A stretch of DNA of 52,383 nucleotides, from positions 23,599 to 75,981 of the forward strand of contig NZ_LNYO01000027.1 in NCBI RefSeq assembly GCF_001467895.1. Reading direction: 5' to 3'. The translations under genes and the position numbers were made by a program. The stretch is from Legionella nautarum (GTDB lineage: Bacteria; Pseudomonadota; Gammaproteobacteria; Legionellales; Legionellaceae). Under the pieces are notes generated by a model. It was not told the DNA's origin. It saw only the letters and a program-made list of their open reading frames with translations, and did no database searches. Of this stretch, positions 50,475 to 52,383 are shown piece after piece (position 1 is the stretch's first letter; each line of letters opens with the position of its first letter).

Positions 50475-51482
50475 TTAAGTAAATAATTCTTCTATAGTAG
50501 ACTGGATTTCATCTTGACTCGGTTTAGCATAACGAAAAATTTCTTTAATGGAAACATTACCACTTAACTCTTGCGCAAAATGAACCCCATGCTTATCGGT
50601 TACTTTTTTTAAAAAGGTATGTCGCAATTTATGTGGAGTAAATTCAAACTTTTCATGTTCCGGTAAAAACGCCAAAGCCTGCTTTAAAACCCGTTGGCAA
50701 ATCCGGTACACATCCAAAGTTTGTAGACGCGTACCATACCTTGTTATAAATAACGGTTCATCTTGTTGGGCTTCTCTTTTTTCAAGATAGTGATCTAAGT
50801 ACCCCCTACTCTCTTGGGGTAAAGGAATTTTTTGACTAATGCGTTTTGACTTATGACGTAGAACTTCACACAAACCTTTTTGTCGATACTGCCCCACATT
50901 TAAAGAGACGATTTCAGATTCACGAAGTCCAGTGCCAAGCAACAGATAAAATAAAGCGGTTTCCATTAGTGGATTTTGGTTTTTGCGGGTACAACTTTTA
51001 ATTCGTTGCTCGCAAGCAGACTTTAACCTCATTAATTGGCGTGAAGTTAGGCCATTCCAATCAGGCGCATCAGTTTGTAAATCTTTAACTTGAGCAAGGG
51101 GGTCCCCTGCTAACAAGGGTCGTTGTTGATGAAGCCATCGACCTACGTGACGAATAGTTGCCATCGTGCGATTAATAGAAGTTGCTTTGTATGGTTTTCC
51201 GGTTTTTTCAGAAATTGTCTTAGATAAATTTTTTTGGAAATGTTTGCTAACTGCCGGTGTCCAACTATCAACCCAATCATGCCCTATTTCGTTTTGGAAA
51301 AAATGAATAAATTTTGCTAGGTCTTTCATTTTGGCTTGTTCAGTTTTTTCTGGAGCACCTTTCACATGCACTGAGTAATAATAGGACAACCACGCTGAAA
51401 GTGAATTGGTGTCAAAATGAACATCCAAGGGATGGAAAATCTTATCTATCACAAACTTCCGATTTTTTTCATTTTCATTCAT
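50475..51482 (-). CDS. Tyrosine recombinase / integrase
   Basis: The 335-aa protein has an N-terminal SAM-like domain (WLSYYYSVHVKGAPEKTEQA) and a catalytic domain. The catalytic domain contains Arg187 in GTGLRESEIV, His284 and Arg287 in TPHKLRHTF, and the nucleophile Tyr318 in IFRYAKPS. The second conserved His (LGH in relatives) is Asn309 (LSGNVSI), an unusual change. The Met at 51482 was chosen over a TTG at 51512. It could integrate this region or resolve multimers. No tRNA or obvious att site lies nearby. Confidence 0.85.
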   Translation of the reverse strand: MNENEKNRKFVIDKIFHPLDVHFDTNSLSAWLSYYYSVHVKGAPEKTEQAKMKDLAKFIHFFQNEIGHDWVDSWTPAVSKHFQKNLSKTISEKTGKPYKATSINRTMATIRHVGRWLHQQRPLLAGDPLAQVKDLQTDAPDWNGLTSRQLMRLKSACEQRIKSCTRKNQNPLMETALFYLLLGTGLRESEIVSLNVGQYRQKGLCEVLRHKSKRISQKIPLPQESRGYLDHYLEKREAQQDEPLFITRYGTRLQTLDVYRICQRVLKQALAFLPEHEKFEFTPHKLRHTFLKKVTDKHGVHFAQELSGNVSIKEIFRYAKPSQDEIQSTIEELFT

Positions 51483-51548
51483 TTGTGGAACCCAATGAAT
51501 TCCTGAGATCAATAATTGGCATTTTACCTATTTTTAATGGTTTGTGAA

Positions 51549-51612
51549 AGATAAGGTAAGTTATCTATCTCAAAATAATAATTTTCAATCTGACTCTGTT
51601 TCTTATTGAGAG
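51549..51612 (+). promoter_or_regulatory. Operator candidate and promoter start for the toxin-antitoxin pair
   Basis: AGATAA-GGTAAG-TTATCT (51549-51566) is a perfect 6-bp-armed dyad upstream of the pair, and TTGAGA at 51607-51612 could be the -35 box with an A/T-rich -10 about 18 bp further on. An autoregulating XRE antitoxin would be expected to bind a dyad here. Confidence 0.35.
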
Positions 51613-51656
51613 TCTGTGATATATTTAAATTATATAAAATCTTGTATATTTAGTTA

Positions 51657-51968
51657 ATGAAACCTATAATTTGGTTAGGCAGCAGTTATAATGACATATT
51701 GGACTTTCCTAAAGAAGCAAGACAATCTGCAGGATATAATCTGGATAAAATTCAAAGAGGCCAAGAACCAACTGATTGGAAACCCATGACATCGATTGGG
51801 CAAGGTGTTAAAGAAATCAGGATTCATTGTGACAATGAATATCGAGTCATTTATTTAGCCCAGAAAGATGAAGGCATATATGTGCTTCATTCCTTTGTAA
51901 AGAAAACACAAAAAACAAGTAGCAAAGATCTTGAGTTGGCTAAAAAACGATTTAAACAAATACCCTAA
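51657..51968 (+). CDS. HigB/Gp49-like toxin
   Basis: This 103-aa protein belongs to the phage Gp49/HigB-type RelE-superfamily toxins: DILDFPKEARQSAGYNLDKI, then VKEIRIHCDNEYRVIYLAQK and YVLHSFVKKTQKTS. Such toxins cleave mRNA at the ribosome. No ribosome binding site is evident before its ATG, whereas the antitoxin gene 21 bp downstream has a strong one, which would favour excess antitoxin. The toxin-first order is typical for HigBA. Confidence 0.85.
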   Translation: MKPIIWLGSSYNDILDFPKEARQSAGYNLDKIQRGQEPTDWKPMTSIGQGVKEIRIHCDNEYRVIYLAQKDEGIYVLHSFVKKTQKTSSKDLELAKKRFKQIP

Positions 51969-51988
51969 CGCAGTTAGGAGGAGAAGCA

Positions 51989-52279
51989 ATGATGAATCAT
52001 ACAACTACAGGTAGTGTTTTTGATGATTTAGGATTTAGTGAATCTGAGTCAGAAAATTTAAAAATTAGAGCAGCATTAATGCGAGCAATAGAAAAATATA
52101 TTGCTGATAAAAAATTGACACAATCTCAAGCAGCAAAATTAATGCATGTATCACAGCCACGAATCAGTGATTTGATTCGTGGTAAAATTCATCTTTTTAC
52201 TATTGATATGCTCGTGAACATGCTGGCATGTACCCATGCATCCATTTCACTTGTTGTTAATGAACAAGTAGCTGCATAA
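51989..52279 (+). CDS. HigA-like XRE antitoxin
   Basis: This 96-aa protein has the XRE helix-turn-helix LTQSQAAKLMHVSQPRISDLIRGK (about 43-66, listed here as the HTH positions) and the following LFTIDMLVNMLACTHASISL typical of antitoxins partnered with Gp49-like toxins. GGAGGAG sits eight bases before the start. It neutralises the upstream toxin and probably represses the operon. The pair would stabilise the replicon by post-segregational killing. Confidence 0.88.
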   Translation: MMNHTTTGSVFDDLGFSESESENLKIRAALMRAIEKYIADKKLTQSQAAKLMHVSQPRISDLIRGKIHLFTIDMLVNMLACTHASISLVVNEQVAA

Positions 52280-52323
52280 ATGGGAGCCATCAAAACTGAC
52301 GTTGTCTAATAGATCTGTACACG

Positions 52324-52383
52324 CCAGTTAAGAGATAATGTACTTAACTGGAGAAAGTAATGATGATAAGAAAGAAATACCCC
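52324..52383 (+). CDS. Start of a probable transposase gene, cut by the window edge
   Basis: An ATG at 52360 with GGAG (52350-52353) begins MMIRKKYP, similar to the basic starts of IS3-type OrfA proteins. Only 24 coding bases are visible. Just before it, CCAGTTAAG (52324-52332) pairs perfectly with CTTAACTGG (52343-52351) and would hide the ribosome binding site, a known way for insertion sequences to avoid read-through expression. The identification as a transposase is a guess. Confidence 0.35.

Overview
The window looks like an AT-rich piece of a Legionella (Legionellaceae) mobile replicon: a conjugative plasmid or an integrated plasmid/ICE. The evidence is a complete Lvh-type (VirB/VirD4, P-type) type IV secretion operon. 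It is headed by the Legionella-specific lvr regulatory block (phage-like repressor, LvrA, LvrB, CsrA-type regulators) and accompanied by rep/par genes, a relaxase, a MobC-like protein, umuDC and Lcl-like DUF1566 surface proteins. All calls come from reading the sequence; no database search was possible.

Layout. Positions 1-8700 are cargo: IS/umuC remnants, a small two-TM protein with an acidic C-terminus, an outer-membrane protein, an ArcB-like hybrid histidine kinase, and a 1396-aa formyltransferase-NRPS-thioesterase. Positions 8700-15060 are the maintenance block: umuDC, a putative replication protein, parA, parB and a third par-operon gene, with DnaA boxes and repeated CAATA half-sites. 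Positions 15060-19510 hold a three-gene signalling operon (isochorismatase-family hydrolase, PotD-like binding protein, membrane hybrid kinase) directly behind about twelve copies of a 7-bp repeat.

Positions 19510-23720 are the lvr control region: an XRE/S24-like repressor divergent from lvrA-lvrB, a LuxR-type regulator, a degenerate CsrA paralogue and a canonical CsrA. Positions 23840-37305 are the conjugation machine in the order VirB2, VirB3-B4 fusion, B5, a small membrane protein, a B7-like lipoprotein, B6, B8, B9, B10, B11, D4, and a primase-like TOPRIM protein. Two of these genes are under 60 codons. Positions 37370-39770 encode two stalked DUF1566 proteins and a beta-barrel protein, apparently in the same transcript. 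Positions 39947-41720 hold the relaxase, MobC-like gene and a probable oriT.

Positions 41720-52383 are accessory: small membrane proteins, a divergent pair behind a shared inverted-repeat promoter, an AbiD/AbiF-type HEPN protein behind a terminator-like leader RNA, a DUF3987 protein followed by GCGAC repeats, a 206-bp MITE-like element, an FRG-domain protein, a tyrosine recombinase, a HigBA-like toxin-antitoxin pair, and the start of a probable transposase at the edge.

How the parts fit: Rep/Par keep the replicon, the repressor and CsrA proteins probably decide when the transfer operon is on, the relaxase/MobC/VirD4/VirB set moves DNA, and the right arm carries defence and addiction genes. 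The strongest candidates for something under-described are the repeat-controlled three-gene signalling operon, the AbiF-type gene with its leader RNA, the tandem degenerate/canonical CsrA pair, the single-module formylating NRPS, and the stalked DUF1566 proteins at the end of the transfer operon.
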